From Lachnospira sp. (lineage in GTDB: Bacteria; Bacillota; Clostridia; Lachnospirales; Lachnospiraceae): a DNA stretch of 64,000 nt. The notes beneath the pieces are model-generated. The model searched no databases and was not told the DNA's origin. It saw only the letters and a list, made by a program, of their open reading frames with translations. A program made the translations under genes and the position numbers. Location of the stretch: contig JAGATQ010000058.1 in assembly GCA_017621205.1 (NCBI GenBank), positions 25,747 to 89,746 on the forward strand, given 5' to 3'. This document shows positions 17,170 through 29,500 of the stretch, in pieces; position 1 is the stretch's first letter; each line of letters starts with the position of its first letter.

Positions 17170-18417
17170 ATGGTGAAAGCATCTATAGTAGAAAAAGAAG
17201 AAATAATTAAGAAGCAATACAATACAAAAGCTTCCAATAAAATCCTCTTTTTAGATTCCCCTTCTTTTGCGAAGGAGGATATGAAGGAAGCGTTTAAGGA
17301 GTATGGCTTTGAAATAGAGGAGTTTTATCAGGATAGTGTCTATAACCGGGAGGATGTCTCCTTCGATTGCTGGTTTCATGAACTCCTTAAGGGGAAGGAG
17401 TATGCCTTTGTGTTCTCCTTTAACTATTACCCTGCACTGTCAAAGGGGTGCAATGAAATGGGAATCAGATATCTTTCCTATGTATATGATAATCCCCATG
17501 TTGCTCTGTATTCAACCACGATTTTAAATCCATGCAACTATGTATTTTTGTTCGATAAGGCGACGTATCTGGAGCTTAAGCAGGGAGGAATTGATACCGT
17601 CTATTATCTTCCCCTTGCCGTCAATGTAAAGAGGCTTGACCGTCTCGTTGTTCCAGAGCAGGCAGTGGACAGGGTAAGTGCAGAGGTATCCTTTGTCGGC
17701 TCTATGTATGATGAAGGGCACAATCTGTTTGACCGTATGACAGGACTTGATGATTATGCGAAGGGTTATCTGGATGCTTTGATGGATGCACAGATGAGGG
17801 TGCAGGGTTATTCCTTCGTCGAGGAGATACTGACCCCTGAAATACTAACCGCCATGCAAAAGAAGCTTCCCTATGCACCCCAGCCGGACGGCGTGGAAAG
17901 TCTTTCCTATTTTTATTCCCAGTATGTGATAGACCGCAAACTTACGTCCCTGGAGAGAAAACAGTTACTGACTAAGATTTCGGAACGCTTTCCCTTAAAG
18001 CTCTACACCCACAACCAGCCAAAGGACATGCCCAAGGCACAATATATTGGTGCCATTGATTGGGAGGAGAGCATGCCAGCCGTATTTCGCTATAGCAAGA
18101 TTAACTTAAATATCAGCCTTAGAAGCATTCGTTCCGGAATACCGTTGAGAGCCTTTGATATTATGGGAGCCGGAGGCTTCCTGCTCACAAACTATCAGGC
18201 AGACTTCTTTGATTATTTTGTTGCGGGAGAGGATTTTGTGTACTATGAAAGTGAGGAGGATATGCTTTGTAAGATTGATTATTACCTGAACCACGAAGAA
18301 GAGCGGGGAAGGATAGCAAGGAATGGACATGATAAGGTGAAGCAGCACCACACCTTCTGGCATCGTGTAGGAGATATGCTGGATATTATAAATCCAGCAT
18401 CTTCTCTAACTCGATAA
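17170..18417 (+). CDS. CgeB/DUF3880-like glycosyltransferase (paralogue)
   Basis: 415 aa from the ATG at 17170 (GGGAGAG at 17157-17163); a GTG at 17155 is in frame but overlaps that ribosome site. It matches the protein at 11390-12556 in layout and motifs: [80 protein letters not shown] sugar transferase, probably for the same glycan. It lies inside what is normally an unbroken ribosomal block. Its last 32 bp overlap the converging chemoreceptor gene. Confidence 0.75.
   Translation: MVKASIVEKEEIIKKQYNTKASNKILFLDSPSFAKEDMKEAFKEYGFEIEEFYQDSVYNREDVSFDCWFHELLKGKEYAFVFSFNYYPALSKGCNEMGIRYLSYVYDNPHVALYSTTILNPCNYVFLFDKATYLELKQGGIDTVYYLPLAVNVKRLDRLVVPEQAVDRVSAEVSFVGSMYDEGHNLFDRMTGLDDYAKGYLDALMDAQMRVQGYSFVEEILTPEILTAMQKKLPYAPQPDGVESLSYFYSQYVIDRKLTSLERKQLLTKISERFPLKLYTHNQPKDMPKAQYIGAIDWEESMPAVFRYSKINLNISLRSIRSGIPLRAFDIMGAGGFLLTNYQADFFDYFVAGEDFVYYESEEDMLCKIDYYLNHEEERGRIARNGHDKVKQHHTFWHRVGDMLDIINPASSLTR
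18377..18399. terminator. dyad at convergent gene overlap
   Basis: TGCTGGAT-ATTATAA-ATCCAGCA, perfect 8-bp arms, inside both coding ends. It could end transcription on either strand, though T-runs are missing. Confidence 0.4.
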
Positions 18418-19900
18418 TCATAGAATTAATGGTATCTATCTGTTCCGATAGCATTCCAATCTCTTCTGCGTTATTTTGTACCATGCCTGATATGTTGGCA
18501 AACTCTTCATATTCCTGATTAATACGTTGAGCAATATCCTCATTTATCTCTACGGTCTTCTGGATAATACGGTTTTGCTCTTCCTGCATGGTATCTGCTG
18601 CATTGACAGCCGCTTCTGCTTCTTTTAAAAGCCCTATTATACTCTGGATTCCCTTTACCGTTTCTACGATGAGTGCATTCTGGTCTATCAGTTGCTTTGA
18701 GTTGTCATTAATAAATTTCACCACTTCACTTGTACCATTCTGTACTCTGGAAACAACCTCATCTACATTTTGAAGAGACGCTTTTGTGCTTTCTGCCAAA
18801 TGTCCAACCTCCTGTGCAACTACGGCAAAGCCTCTACCCGCATCGCCTGCCCGCGCTGCCTCAATGGATGCATTTAATGCCAGCAGATTAATGGAACCAG
18901 CAATCTCATCAATGATTTCCAATGTTTTCCCAATTTCCTGAGCTTCCTCTAATAGCTTATCTGTTACGCGAACCGTCTGTTTTGTAGACTCCTCTACAAT
19001 TTCGCTCGTTTCCATTAACTGATTTAAATCTCTTTCGCTAGACGTAGAGAGCTCTACCAGTTTTTGTGAAATCTGACCTACTTCCTGCATCTTTGTTTCC
19101 ATATTCTGATTACTGTTCTTCAGATTGGCCAGATTATCTTTGCTCTGTGTAGATTTTTCAAGCATACTTTTGTTGCTATCTAGCAGATTAGAGCTAATGG
19201 CAGAAAGCTCTTCTGTAGAAGCACTTTCTGATTGCGAGGTGGCAACAAGGGAGTTGCTAGCCTCACCTAATTCTTGTGAAATATAGGACACCCGCGTTAA
19301 TACATTCTCTACCTTTTCGTTGTTTTTCTCCAGCTGCTCTTTTTTTGCATTCAAAAGAAAACGATTTACAAATGCAAGGAAAATAAGAACACCTGCTAAA
19401 CTCATCAAAATGCAAATTGCCCGAAGAATACTATCTGAAATAAACATGGTGTCAACAGGACGAGTGACTGGATTGAATAAAAATAAAATAATCATTGAAA
19501 CAAAATCAATCCCGCAGCAAACAGCACTCACTTTCATATCCAGAAAAATTGCCATCAGAATCAGGAAATAGAAAGCAAACATCCACGACTCCTTGGAGGG
19601 AAAAAACCATGTGATGAGATTTAGATTCAATCCCTGAACCACAATGAGATAAATCTTTACCAGATTCTGGAAGGCTTCACTTTGCTGTTTGCTCCTTCTA
19701 ATCAGAACAATGCTTATTATATCTTCGGCAATAATAACCATTTCAAAAACGATAAGCAGCATCCATGAAACGGTTGGATATAAGCCAATGCCTTTCATAA
19801 TAGGAAATGCGATTGCTGCTGCTGTTGCACTAATCATAATAATTACAATTAAAAATAGTACTGCTTTTTTTCGATATTCCTGTAAGATTTCATTTCCCAT
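18386..19900 (-). CDS. methyl-accepting chemotaxis-type protein without periplasmic sensor
   Basis: 504 aa. Residues about 10-190 hold five or six membrane helices with only short loops, and no large extracytoplasmic domain; no HAMP segment is obvious. Residues about 200-504 are the MCP signalling domain with the conserved hairpin tip [36 protein letters not shown]. It would relay a signal to CheA/CheW. The membrane-embedded input suggests sensing of membrane state or a small membrane-soluble cue (inference). Ribosome site AGGAGG precedes the ATG. The 3' end overlaps the CgeB-like gene by 32 bp. Confidence 0.9.
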   Translation of the reverse strand: MGNEILQEYRKKAVLFLIVIIMISATAAAIAFPIMKGIGLYPTVSWMLLIVFEMVIIAEDIISIVLIRRSKQQSEAFQNLVKIYLIVVQGLNLNLITWFFPSKESWMFAFYFLILMAIFLDMKVSAVCCGIDFVSMIILFLFNPVTRPVDTMFISDSILRAICILMSLAGVLIFLAFVNRFLLNAKKEQLEKNNEKVENVLTRVSYISQELGEASNSLVATSQSESASTEELSAISSNLLDSNKSMLEKSTQSKDNLANLKNSNQNMETKMQEVGQISQKLVELSTSSERDLNQLMETSEIVEESTKQTVRVTDKLLEEAQEIGKTLEIIDEIAGSINLLALNASIEAARAGDAGRGFAVVAQEVGHLAESTKASLQNVDEVVSRVQNGTSEVVKFINDNSKQLIDQNALIVETVKGIQSIIGLLKEAEAAVNAADTMQEEQNRIIQKTVEINEDIAQRINQEYEEFANISGMVQNNAEEIGMLSEQIDTINSMIIELEKMLDL

Positions 19901-20001
19901 ATATATACCTCCTTATTTCTGCATTTTAAATTAGTAAATTCGAAGTAATTCTGGTTTCATTTCAATCCCTTTTATTCATTTTTAAGCTGTAAAGAAAGAA
20001 T

Positions 20002-20994
20002 TTATGTCCTGTATAAAATTGCATTCATCGAGTAGCCGGCAGCAACAGAACAAAAAATAAGATAACTATCCTCCTTTAAATCATCTCTAATTTCATTTAA
20101 TGCCATAATTGGACTGGATACTCCAGTATAGCCATATTTATCTCCGACGAATATGTACTTGTCTTTGTCTGCTCCTAATTTCTCCAAGGTTAACAAATTA
20201 TCCGCATCTGAAAACTGTGAAAAGATAAAATAGGAAATATCCTCCACGGAAATAGAATGTTCCTCTAATAATTGCTCAATGATTTTCGTCCAGTTGTCCG
20301 ATAAAAAGTTGAAATCGAAGGGGGTCCACTGCAATCTTCGGTTTTCCTTTGGCACTTCATATAAAAGCTCTTTTGAATGACCGCATGCTGGTAAAACAAT
20401 GGTGTCATGATAGTTGGAATCCGTAAAATACGTTGCTGACAGGATTCCGCGGCTTTGTTCTTCCTGAACATTTTCTAATAGAATTGCCGCTGCGGAATCT
20501 CCGAAATTAGGATATACGACGGAATCCTTGTAATTAACGACGGAACTGACATGCATACTTCCTACCAGCAGTATCTTTTTTATGGATGGGTTCTGCTTTG
20601 CGTATGCAGCGATGGTATCCATTGCAACCAGCATTCCAATACAATTACAATTTATATCGTATACTCTATGTGCATTCTTTGCATTTAATAAATGGTTTAA
20701 TTTTAATGCATTCGTTGGTGATGTATACTCGGGTGTATCGGAAGCAAACACAATCATATCCAAATCGGCTGGTGAAACATCTGCTTTCTCTAATACATTC
20801 TTCGCTGCTTCGTATCCCATGGAAAGAGAGGATTCGTCCCGGTCTGCAAAATATCTCTTGTGACGATGTAAATGTTCCATAAGTCCTGTCGCATCTACCC
20901 CTAATCTTCTAAAATGTTCTGCAAAATAATCGTTGTTTATTTCATTCGCAGGTGTATAAATTCCCGTTTCTTTTATAATTATGTTCTGTTTCAT
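20002..20994 (-). CDS. KAS III (FabH)-like protein with altered catalytic residues
   Basis: 330 aa, thiolase fold. VYDINCNCIGM aligns with the FabH active-site segment, placing the nucleophile at Cys118; NFGDSAAAILLE and the end SVAAGYSMNAILYR match KAS III. The catalytic His position (PHQAN in FabH) reads FSQFS, so Ser259 replaces His. The Asn position (YGNT) reads YGYT, so Tyr289 replaces Asn. With these losses normal decarboxylative condensation is unlikely; acyl transfer or acyl-CoA hydrolysis, as in some KAS III-like enzymes, is a better guess. Ribosome site GAAAGGAG. No fatty-acid or polyketide partners are adjacent. Confidence 0.8.
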   Translation of the reverse strand: MKQNIIIKETGIYTPANEINNDYFAEHFRRLGVDATGLMEHLHRHKRYFADRDESSLSMGYEAAKNVLEKADVSPADLDMIVFASDTPEYTSPTNALKLNHLLNAKNAHRVYDINCNCIGMLVAMDTIAAYAKQNPSIKKILLVGSMHVSSVVNYKDSVVYPNFGDSAAAILLENVQEEQSRGILSATYFTDSNYHDTIVLPACGHSKELLYEVPKENRRLQWTPFDFNFLSDNWTKIIEQLLEEHSISVEDISYFIFSQFSDADNLLTLEKLGADKDKYIFVGDKYGYTGVSSPIMALNEIRDDLKEDSYLIFCSVAAGYSMNAILYRT

Positions 20995-21223
20995 TTCATT
21001 TCTCCTTTCTAATATGCATGTCTCATTACTATTGTTATATTCATATATTATTTTATCTTATGTTGAATTTTGTCAATTTTTATTGATTTATATTATAATA
21101 TAGAAATACTAAAAAAACAACCGACAAAAAGGATGCTTTAAGATATATTTTCATGTCAATTTTGGTAGATTGTTTTCCTTATTTAAAATATAAATCATAT
21201 AGTAGGGCAATCATAAAAAATGG

Positions 21224-21252
21224 TTGACAACCACATTGGAATAGTGTATTAT
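21224..21252 (+). promoter_or_regulatory. promoter of rplJ-rplL
   Basis: TTGACA (21224-21229), 17 bp, TATTAT (21247-21252), directly upstream of the L10 leader. Confidence 0.8.
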
Positions 21253-21262
21253 ACCAAAGGAT

Positions 21263-21400
21263 TAACCGCCGAAGACAGTAGGTATCGCCTGGCGATGTAA
21301 GTAGTTACGCCTACCGAGGATGTAATGATTCACTATGAATATTTATTTGTATGATTCTTACGCTTCTTGTTTTCGGACAGGGAGCTTTTTATATGCGTGC
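21263..21400 (+). ncRNA. ribosomal protein L10 leader
   Basis: Contains the conserved leader strings ACCGCCGAAGACAGTAGG (about 21265-21282) and CCTACCGAGGATG (about 21311-21323), which form the kink-turn/three-way junction bound by the L10(L12)4 complex. A GC-containing dyad ending GGGAGCTTTTT at about 21380-21391 may be the attenuator. Feedback control of rplJL is established for this leader class. Confidence 0.9.
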
Positions 21401-21429
21401 GGTTAAAATAAATATAGGAGGAATGAACC

Positions 21430-21924
21430 GTGGCTAAGATTGAATTAAAACAACCAATCGTAGAAGAGATTAAGGCTAATTTGGCAGATGCCCAGGCTGT
21501 TGTATTGGTAGATTACCGTGGCTTGACTGTAGAGCAGGATACAAAGCTTCGCAAGCAGTTAAGAGAGAATGAAGTAATTTACAAGGTTTACAAGAACACA
21601 ATGGTAAACTTAGCAGTTAAGGGGACGGAATTAGAAGAAATCGTTAAGGATTTAGAAGGTCCGACTGCTTTGGCAATCTCTAAGACAGATGCAACCGCTC
21701 CTGCACGTTTCCTTTGCAAGTTTGCTAAGGATGCACCAGCGTTAGAGGTTAAGTCTGGTGTTGTGGATGGTGTTTACTATGATAAGGCGGGTATCGAGAT
21801 GTTATCCAATATCCCATCCAAGGAAGAGCTGCTTTCCAAGTTGCTTGGAAGCATTCAGTCACCAATTGCCAACTTTGCTCGTGTTATTAAGCAGATTGCT
21901 GAGAGCAAGGAAGCTGAGGCATAG
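21430..21924 (+). CDS. rplJ: 50S ribosomal protein L10
   Basis: 164 aa, GTG start with GGAGG 8 bp upstream. AKIELKQPIVEEIKANL and VVLVDYRGLTVEQDTKLRKQLR are typical L10, with the C-terminal helix that docks L7/L12 dimers (SPIANFARVIKQIAE). Follows its own leader. 80 bp precede rplL. Confidence 0.97.
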   Translation: MAKIELKQPIVEEIKANLADAQAVVLVDYRGLTVEQDTKLRKQLRENEVIYKVYKNTMVNLAVKGTELEEIVKDLEGPTALAISKTDATAPARFLCKFAKDAPALEVKSGVVDGVYYDKAGIEMLSNIPSKEELLSKLLGSIQSPIANFARVIKQIAESKEAEA

Positions 21925-22004
21925 GAGACTTTATCACGAAGGTGATATCAGTATGTGTGCGTAGCACAAAATAATAATTTATAAGAATATGGAGGAATAA
22001 GATT

Positions 22005-22382
22005 ATGGCAATGTCAACCCAGGAATTAATTGATGCTATCAAAGAGTTATCAGTATTAGAATTAAATGATTTAGTAAAGGCTTGTGAGGAAGAGTTTGGT
22101 GTTTCTGCAGCAGCAGGTGTTGTTGTAGCAGCAGCAGGTGGTGCAGCAGGCGGCGACGCAGCAGCAGAGAAGGACGAGTTTGATGTAGAGTTAACCGAGG
22201 TTGGTGCAAACAAGGTTAAGGTTATCAAGGTTGTTCGTGAAGTAACTGGTTTAGGTCTTAAGGAAGCAAAGGAAGTTGTAGACGGTGCTCCTAAGGTAGT
22301 TAAGGAGGGTGCTTCTAAGGACGAGGCTGAGGAGATTAAGACGAAGTTAGAGGCTGAAGGTGCTAAGGTTACATTAAAGTAA
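22005..22382 (+). CDS. rplL: 50S ribosomal protein L7/L12
   Basis: 125 aa. N-terminal dimerisation helices ([20 protein letters not shown]), an Ala/Gly hinge ([15 protein letters not shown]) and the conserved C-terminal domain ([21 protein letters not shown]). Multi-copy stalk protein that recruits translation factors. GGAGG precedes the ATG, and a strong terminator follows. Confidence 0.97.
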   Translation: MAMSTQELIDAIKELSVLELNDLVKACEEEFGVSAAAGVVVAAAGGAAGGDAAAEKDEFDVELTEVGANKVKVIKVVREVTGLGLKEAKEVVDGAPKVVKEGASKDEAEEIKTKLEAEGAKVTLK

Positions 22383-22419
22383 TTGCAAGCCGCTATACAA
22401 AGCAAGGTTTATTATTTAG

Positions 22420-22449
22420 AATCCGGTGGATAGTTCCACCGGATTTTTT
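22420..22449 (+). terminator. terminator after rplL
   Basis: AATCCGGTGGA, 4-nt loop, TCCACCGGATT, then a T-run. It probably works partially, as rpoB has its own promoter below. Confidence 0.9.
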
Positions 22450-22513
22450 GTGTACTAGGGAGACACGCGAGAGTAACGTGGTCAGATTTACCACAAAACT
22501 GCCAAAAAGTTAT

Positions 22514-22542
22514 TTGACAATCCTTGACTATTGTGATAATAT
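22514..22542 (+). promoter_or_regulatory. promoter of rpoB-rpoC
   Basis: TTGACA (22514-22519), 17 bp, TAATAT (22537-22542), about 98 bp before the rpoB ATG. Confidence 0.8.
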
Positions 22543-22639
22543 AAGAAAATGTATCAATATGGGTTATTATGCACTAATCGTTTATTGCGGGGAACTTATA
22601 TAAAAGATACACACTAATATATAAGAGGTGAAAAACTCA

Positions 22640-25600
22640 ATGAAGAAAAGCAGAATCAATCTAATCGAGTCAGGCAAGGGTAACCGCATCAGTTACGCTC
22701 GTAAAAAAGAAGTTCTTGATATGCCTAATTTGATTGAAGTCCAGAAGGATTCTTATCAGTGGTTTCTTGAGGAAGGCTTGAAGGAAGCGTTCCACGATGT
22801 AATGCCGATTGAGGACCGGAGTGGTGATTTCAGTCTGTCGTATGTCAGCCATCATTTTTCCTATGATGAAATTAAATATACGATTGAGCAGTGTAAGGAA
22901 TATGGCGTAACCTATGCTGTACCATTAAAGGTTAAGCTTGCATTGCGTAACATGAAGGAAGAATCCGATGAGATTTTGGAGAATGAAATTTTCATGGGTG
23001 AGTTACCGATGATGACCGAGACTGGTACCTTTGTGATAAATGGTGCAGAACGAGTTATTGTAAGCCAGTTAGTGCGTTCGCCGGGAGTTTATTTTACAGA
23101 GGGCAAGGATAAGATTGGTAAGTCTTTATATAATTCACAGGTTATTCCGAACCGTGGTGCATGGCTGGAGTATGAGACAGATTCCAACGATGTATTTTAT
23201 GTGCGTGTTGACCGTACCCGTAAGGTTCCGGTGACCGTACTGATTCGTGCGTTAGGCGTAGGCACGAATGCCGAGATTTTGGATTTGTTTGGTGAGGATG
23301 TCAAGCTTGCGGCAACGCTTGAGAAGGACCCATCTACGGATTATAAGAGTGGTCTGGAGGAGCTTTATAAGAAGATTAAGCCGGGAGACCCATTTTCCGA
23401 GGACAATGCACACAATCTGATACATGGTATGTTTTTTGATGCCTCTAAGTATGATTTGGCAAAGGTCGGCCGTTATAAATTCAACAAGAAGCTGTCCTTT
23501 AGAAACCGTACCAATGGTTTTATTCTGGCGGAGGATGCTATCGACCCGACAACGGGCGAGGTGCTGGTTGCTGCTGGAACAGAGATTACCATTGAGCTGG
23601 CTGATAAGATGCAGTATTCTGCAATTGACTATATTATGGTAGAGTATGAGGATCCAGAGAAGGGAACCTCTGCTGTTAAAGTATTAAGTAATAAGATGGT
23701 AGATATTACCAAGTGGGTAGATATAGATGAGAAGGAAGCCCGTGCCCTTGGTATTACGGAAGAGGTATATTATCCGGAGCTGAAGAAATTATTAGAGGAG
23801 TTTGGCTCTGATGAGGCAGCTTTGAAGAAGGCAATTGAGCGTAATGTGGCAGAACTGATTCCAAAGCATATAACGATTGAGGATATTTTCGCCTCTATCA
23901 ACTACAATATTCATTTACAGTATGGACTTGGTAACTTTGATGATATTGACCATTTGGGTAACCGCCGTATCCGTGCGGTGGGAGAGCTGTTACAGAATCA
24001 GTACCGTGTGGGACTGACCCGTTTAGAGCGTATGGTCAAGGAAAAGATGCAGACAATGGATGAGGAGAATATTACGATTCAGTCCCTCATCAATATTAAG
24101 CCGGTGACTGGTGCGATTAAGGAGTTCTTTGGAAGCTCCCAGTTGTCACAGTTTATGGATCAGAACAATCCGCTTTCCGAGCTGACACATAAGCGTCGTT
24201 TATCTGCATTGGGACCGGGTGGTTTGAGCCGTGACCGTGCTGGTTTTGAGGTGCGTGACGTACACTATACCCACTATGGACGTATGTGTCCGATTGAGAC
24301 TCCCGAGGGTCCGAATATCGGTTTGATTAACTCTCTTGCAACCTATGCAAGAATAAATGAGTATGGATTTGTAGAAGCACCATATTTAAAGTGTGATAAG
24401 AGCGATCCTAAGAATCCAAGGGTTACCGATGAGGTAATTTATCTGACTGCCGATGAAGAGGACAACTTTGTCGTTGCACAGGCGAATGAGAAGCTTGACG
24501 AAAATGGATATTTTATTAATAAGAATGTTTCCGGCCGTTACCGTGAGGAGACGACGGAGTTTGCGAAGTCGAGAATTGATTTGATGGACGTATCGCCCCG
24601 GATGGTATTCTCTGTGGCAACCTCCATGATTCCGTTCTTAGAGAACGATGATGCGAACCGTGCACTGATGGGTTCCAACATGCAGCGTCAGGCAGTGCCG
24701 CTTTTGATTACCGAGGCTCCTGTTGTCGGAACCGGTATGGAGGGCAAGGCAGCGGTGGATTCCGGTGTCTGTATCGTGGCAAGGCATGATGGTGTGGTTG
24801 AGATTTCCTCCAGCACACAGATTGTTGTCCGCACAGAGGATGGCAATAAAGATGTCTATAATTTAATTAAGTTTGCAAGAAGTAATCAGAGTAACTGTAT
24901 GAACCAGAGACCAATTGTGTTTAAGGGAGATACCGTAAAGAAGGGTGAGGTTATCGCAGATGGTGCCTCCACCAAGAACGGTGAGATTGCTCTTGGTAAG
25001 AATCCATTGATTGGATTTATGACCTGGGAAGGTTACAATTACGAGGATGCAGTATTGATGAGTGAGCGTATGGTACAGGATGATGTCTATACCTCCGTTC
25101 ACATCGAGAAATATGTAGCAGAAGCGAGAGACACCAAGCTTGGACCGGAGGAGATTACAAAGGATTTGGCTGGTCTTGGCGAGGATGTGTTAAAGGACTT
25201 AGATGAAAATGGTATCATCCGTGTGGGTGCTGAAGTACGTGCCGGTGATATTCTGGTTGGTAAGGTTACTCCTAAGGGAGAGACAGAGCTTACTGCGGAG
25301 GAGCGTTTGCTGCGTGCCATTTTTGGAGAGAAGGCAAGAGAGGTTCGGGATACCTCCCTTCGTGTTCCTCATGGTGCTTATGGTGTCATTATGAGTACAC
25401 AGGTATTTACCCGTGAGAATAAGGATGAGATGGGACCGGGCGTCAACAAATCGGTCAATGTCTATATTGCACAGAAGCGTAAGATTAGCGTTGGTGATAA
25501 GATGGCGGGCCGTCACGGTAACAAGGGTGTTATTTCCCGCATTTTACCAGTAGAGGATATGCCGTTTTTACCAAACGGGCGTCCACTTGATATTGTATTA

Positions 25601-26509
25601 AATCCACTTGGTGTACCTTCCCGTATGAATATTGGACAGGTATTGGAGATTCACTTAAGCTTAGCTGCAAAGGTGTTAGGTTTGAATGTTTCTACGCCAA
25701 TCTTTAACGGAGCGAATGAGAATGATATTATGGACACTCTGGAGATGGCGAATGATTATGCCAACGAAGAGTGGGATGTATTTGAGGAGCGTTGGGGCGA
25801 CAAGGTAAATGATGATGTCATGGATTATTTACATGCTCACCTTGACCACAGAGAGGAATGGAAGGGTGTACCGATTGACCGTACCGGTAAGGTACAGCTT
25901 CGTGATGGCCGTACCGGAGAGGAATTTGATAGTCCGGTAACCATTGGCTTTATGCATTATCTGAAGCTTCACCATCTGGTAGATGATAAGATTCATGCAC
26001 GTTCTACCGGACCATACTCCTTAGTAACCCAGCAGCCTCTGGGTGGTAAGGCGCAGATTGGTGGACAGCGTTTCGGAGAGATGGAGGTATGGGCACTGGA
26101 GGCTTACGGTGCTGCGTATACCTTGCAGGAGATTTTAACTGTGAAATCCGATGATGTGGTAGGTCGTGTGAAGACCTATGAATCCATTATCAAGGGTGAG
26201 AATATTCAGGAGCCGGGTGTTCCAGAGTCCTTTAAGGTATTGTTAAAGGAGTTCCAGTCATTGGCATTAGATATTAATGTGTTAGATGAGGACGGTAACA
26301 TCGTAGAGCTTCAGGAAAATGTTGATTATAGTACTCGTAATCCGGAGACCGTTTCCATGATTAGCGATAACGCGGCTGCTTCCCAGCAGGATGTGGAAGA
26401 GGAATTTAAGGAAAATGGTTATGAAACTGGCGATTTAGAGGATGGCGATGATGTCTATGGTTCCGACTTAGACGATGCTGTTCCGGTAGGCGACATGGAT
26501 AACGAGTAG
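22640..26509 (+). CDS. rpoB: RNA polymerase beta subunit
   Basis: 1289 aa from the ATG at 22640 (AGAGGTG at 22624-22630; the in-frame GTG at 22628 is part of that site). Full length for a Firmicute. The rifampicin pocket is intact and wild-type-like ([21 protein letters not shown] in two pieces), and [12 protein letters not shown] and the C-terminal [16 protein letters not shown] are present. The tail is acidic ([16 protein letters not shown]). Forms the catalytic core with rpoC, 15 bp downstream. Confidence 0.98.
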   Translation: MKKSRINLIESGKGNRISYARKKEVLDMPNLIEVQKDSYQWFLEEGLKEAFHDVMPIEDRSGDFSLSYVSHHFSYDEIKYTIEQCKEYGVTYAVPLKVKLALRNMKEESDEILENEIFMGELPMMTETGTFVINGAERVIVSQLVRSPGVYFTEGKDKIGKSLYNSQVIPNRGAWLEYETDSNDVFYVRVDRTRKVPVTVLIRALGVGTNAEILDLFGEDVKLAATLEKDPSTDYKSGLEELYKKIKPGDPFSEDNAHNLIHGMFFDASKYDLAKVGRYKFNKKLSFRNRTNGFILAEDAIDPTTGEVLVAAGTEITIELADKMQYSAIDYIMVEYEDPEKGTSAVKVLSNKMVDITKWVDIDEKEARALGITEEVYYPELKKLLEEFGSDEAALKKAIERNVAELIPKHITIEDIFASINYNIHLQYGLGNFDDIDHLGNRRIRAVGELLQNQYRVGLTRLERMVKEKMQTMDEENITIQSLINIKPVTGAIKEFFGSSQLSQFMDQNNPLSELTHKRRLSALGPGGLSRDRAGFEVRDVHYTHYGRMCPIETPEGPNIGLINSLATYARINEYGFVEAPYLKCDKSDPKNPRVTDEVIYLTADEEDNFVVAQANEKLDENGYFINKNVSGRYREETTEFAKSRIDLMDVSPRMVFSVATSMIPFLENDDANRALMGSNMQRQAVPLLITEAPVVGTGMEGKAAVDSGVCIVARHDGVVEISSSTQIVVRTEDGNKDVYNLIKFARSNQSNCMNQRPIVFKGDTVKKGEVIADGASTKNGEIALGKNPLIGFMTWEGYNYEDAVLMSERMVQDDVYTSVHIEKYVAEARDTKLGPEEITKDLAGLGEDVLKDLDENGIIRVGAEVRAGDILVGKVTPKGETELTAEERLLRAIFGEKAREVRDTSLRVPHGAYGVIMSTQVFTRENKDEMGPGVNKSVNVYIAQKRKISVGDKMAGRHGNKGVISRILPVEDMPFLPNGRPLDIVLNPLGVPSRMNIGQVLEIHLSLAAKVLGLNVSTPIFNGANENDIMDTLEMANDYANEEWDVFEERWGDKVNDDVMDYLHAHLDHREEWKGVPIDRTGKVQLRDGRTGEEFDSPVTIGFMHYLKLHHLVDDKIHARSTGPYSLVTQQPLGGKAQIGGQRFGEMEVWALEAYGAAYTLQEILTVKSDDVVGRVKTYESIIKGENIQEPGVPESFKVLLKEFQSLALDINVLDEDGNIVELQENVDYSTRNPETVSMISDNAAASQQDVEEEFKENGYETGDLEDGDDVYGSDLDDAVPVGDMDNE

Positions 26510-26524
26510 AAAGGAGAACCTTAG

Positions 26525-29500
26525 ATGTCAGATATGAATCAGCAGAATGAGGAACAATTGAGATTTGATGCCATTCAAATCGGGTTAGCTTCTCCAGAGA
26601 AAATTTTAGAATGGTCCAGAGGTGAGGTATTAAAGCCGGAGACCATCAATTATAGAACCTTAAAGCCAGAGAAGGACGGATTGTTCTGTGAGCGTATTTT
26701 TGGACCGCAGAAGGATTGGGAGTGTCACTGTGGCAAGTATAAGAAGGTAAGATATAAAGGTCTTGTATGTGATAAATGTGGTGTTGAGATTACCAAGTCC
26801 AGTGTGCGTCGTGAGCGTATGGGACACATTAAGCTGGCTGCACCGGTATCTCATATATGGTATTTTAAGGGCATTCCATCCCGGATTGCGTTAATGTTAG
26901 ATATTACTCCAAAATCCTTGGAGAAGGTGTTGTATTTTGCAGCTTATATTGTAACAGACCCGGGACAGTCTAATTTTCAGAAGAGACAGGTTATTTCCGA
27001 TGAGGAGTACCGCATGGCAGAGGAGGAATTTGGTTATGATGCCTTTACAGCGGGAACAGGAGCAGAGGCAATCAAGCTGTTGCTCTCTCAGGTGGATTTG
27101 GATGAGGAAGCCAGAGTGTTAAAGGAGGAGCTTAAAAACTCCACTCCACAGAATCAGAAGCAGGCTAAGATTATTAAGCGTTTAGAGGTAGTGGAGGCAT
27201 TCCGCAACTCGAACAATAAGCCAGAGTGGATGATTCTTGATGTAGTTCCGGTTATTCCACCGGATTTGCGTCCGATGGTTCAGTTGGATGGAGGCCGGTT
27301 TGCAACCTCCGATTTAAATGATTTGTACCGTCGTATCATCAATCGTAATAACCGTTTAAAGAAGTTATTAGAGCTTGATGCACCGGATATGATTGTTAGA
27401 AATGAGAAGCGTATGCTTCAGGAGGCAGTAGATGCCCTGATTGATAATGGGCGTCGTGGACGTCCGGTAACCGGACCGGGTAACCGTGCCTTAAAGTCTC
27501 TTTCCGATATGTTAAAGGGTAAACAGGGTCGTTTCCGTCAGAATCTGCTTGGTAAGCGTGTGGATTATTCCGGACGTTCCGTAATCGTGGTAGGTCCGGA
27601 GCTTAAGATTTACCAGTGCGGTCTGCCAAAGGAGATGGCGATTGAGTTATTTAAGCCTTTTGTAATGAAGGAGTTAGTTGCCCGCAAGGATGATGTGCAT
27701 AACATCAAGCAGGCGAAGAAAAAGGTCGAGAAGCTTGAGGATGATGTATGGGATGTATTGGAGGATGTCATTAAAGAGCATCCGGTTATGTTAAACCGTG
27801 CTCCTACCCTTCACCGTCTTGGTATTCAGGCATTTGAGCCGGTGCTGGTAGAGGGTAAGGCAATTAAGCTGCATCCATTGGTATGTACCGCATACAATGC
27901 CGATTTCGATGGGGACCAGATGGCAGTGCATCTTCCACTGTCTGTGGAAGCGCAGGCGGAATGCCGGTTCCTATTACTTTCTCCAAACAACCTGTTAAAG
28001 CCATCAGATGGTGGACCAGTGGCGGTTCCTTCACAGGATATGGTGCTTGGTATTTATTATCTGACGATGGATAAGCCGGGAGTAAAGGGTGAAGGTAAGT
28101 TCTTTAAGTCTGAGAATGAGGCAATTTTAGCTTATGAGAATAAGGTAGTAACCCTTCATTCCAGAATTAAGGTAAGAAGACATGGTGTAGACGAAGAGGG
28201 CAAGCCGATATCACAGGTTGTAGACTGTACAGTAGGACGTCTTATATTTAATGAGATTATTCCACAGGATTTGGGATTTGTAGACCGTTCTGTGAAAGAG
28301 AACCTATTAAAGCTTGAGATTGATTTTCTTGTTGGTAAGAAACAGCTTAAGAATATCCTTGATAAATGTATTAATTTCCATGGTGCTACGGATACGGCTG
28401 AGACGCTTGACAGCATTAAGAGTCTGGGCTATCAGTATTCTACAAGAGCAGCGATGACGGTATCCATTTCCGATATGACCGTACCTGCTTCAAAGCCAGA
28501 GATTCTGGCACAGGCACAGAAGACGGTGGATGACTTGACGAGACAGTACCGCCGTGGTCTGATGACGGAACAGGAGCGTTATCAGGCAGTTATTAACACA
28601 TGGTTTAAGGCAGACAATCAGTTAACTGATGATTTGATTAATGGATTAGATAAATATAATAATATCTTTATGATGGCAGATTCCGGAGCCCGTGGTTCCA
28701 ACCAGCAGATTAAGCAGCTGGCAGGTATGCGTGGATTGATGGCGGATACCTTGGGACGTACGATTGAATTGCCGATTAAGTCAAACTTCCGTGAGGGATT
28801 GGACGTATTGGAGTACTTCATTTCTGCTCATGGTGCCCGTAAGGGACTTTCCGATACTGCGCTTCGTACCGCCGATTCCGGTTATCTGACCAGACGATTG
28901 GTGGATGTATCGCAGGATATCGTAATCCGTGAAGTGGATTGTGCTTTAGGTGCTGAGGAGATTCCGGGAATGGAAGTGGAAGCATTCATGGATGGCCGTG
29001 AGACAATTGAAAGCTTCCGGGACCGTATTCTTGGCAGATATGCGGCGGAGACAATCAATGACCCGAAGACGGGAGAGATGATTGTAAAGCGTAATCACAT
29101 GATTACACCGCAGCGTGCAGATAAGATTATTGCAGCGGGTTATGAGAAGATTAAGATTCGTATGATTTTAACCTGTCAGTCTCACAGTGGTGTCTGTGCG
29201 AAGTGCTATGGTGCAAACATGGCAACAGGACAGATGGTACAGGTTGGTGAGGCAGTTGGTATTATTGCAGCCCAGTCTATCGGTGAGCCGGGTACCCAGC
29301 TTACCATGCGTAACTTCCATGCAGGTGGAGTTGCCGGTGGTGATGATATCACACAGGGTCTTCCTCGTGTCGAGGAGTTATTTGAGGCACGTAAGCCGAA
29401 GGGACTTGCAATTCTTGCTGAGTTTGGCGGTAAGGTTGAACTTCGTGAGGTGAAGCAGAAGCGTGAGGTTGTAGTAACCAACGATGAGACTGGAGAATCC

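Noticed and set aside
21887..22405. 172-aa antisense frame over rplL
   Set aside because: Ser/Ala/Thr-rich shadow of the rplL hinge codons.
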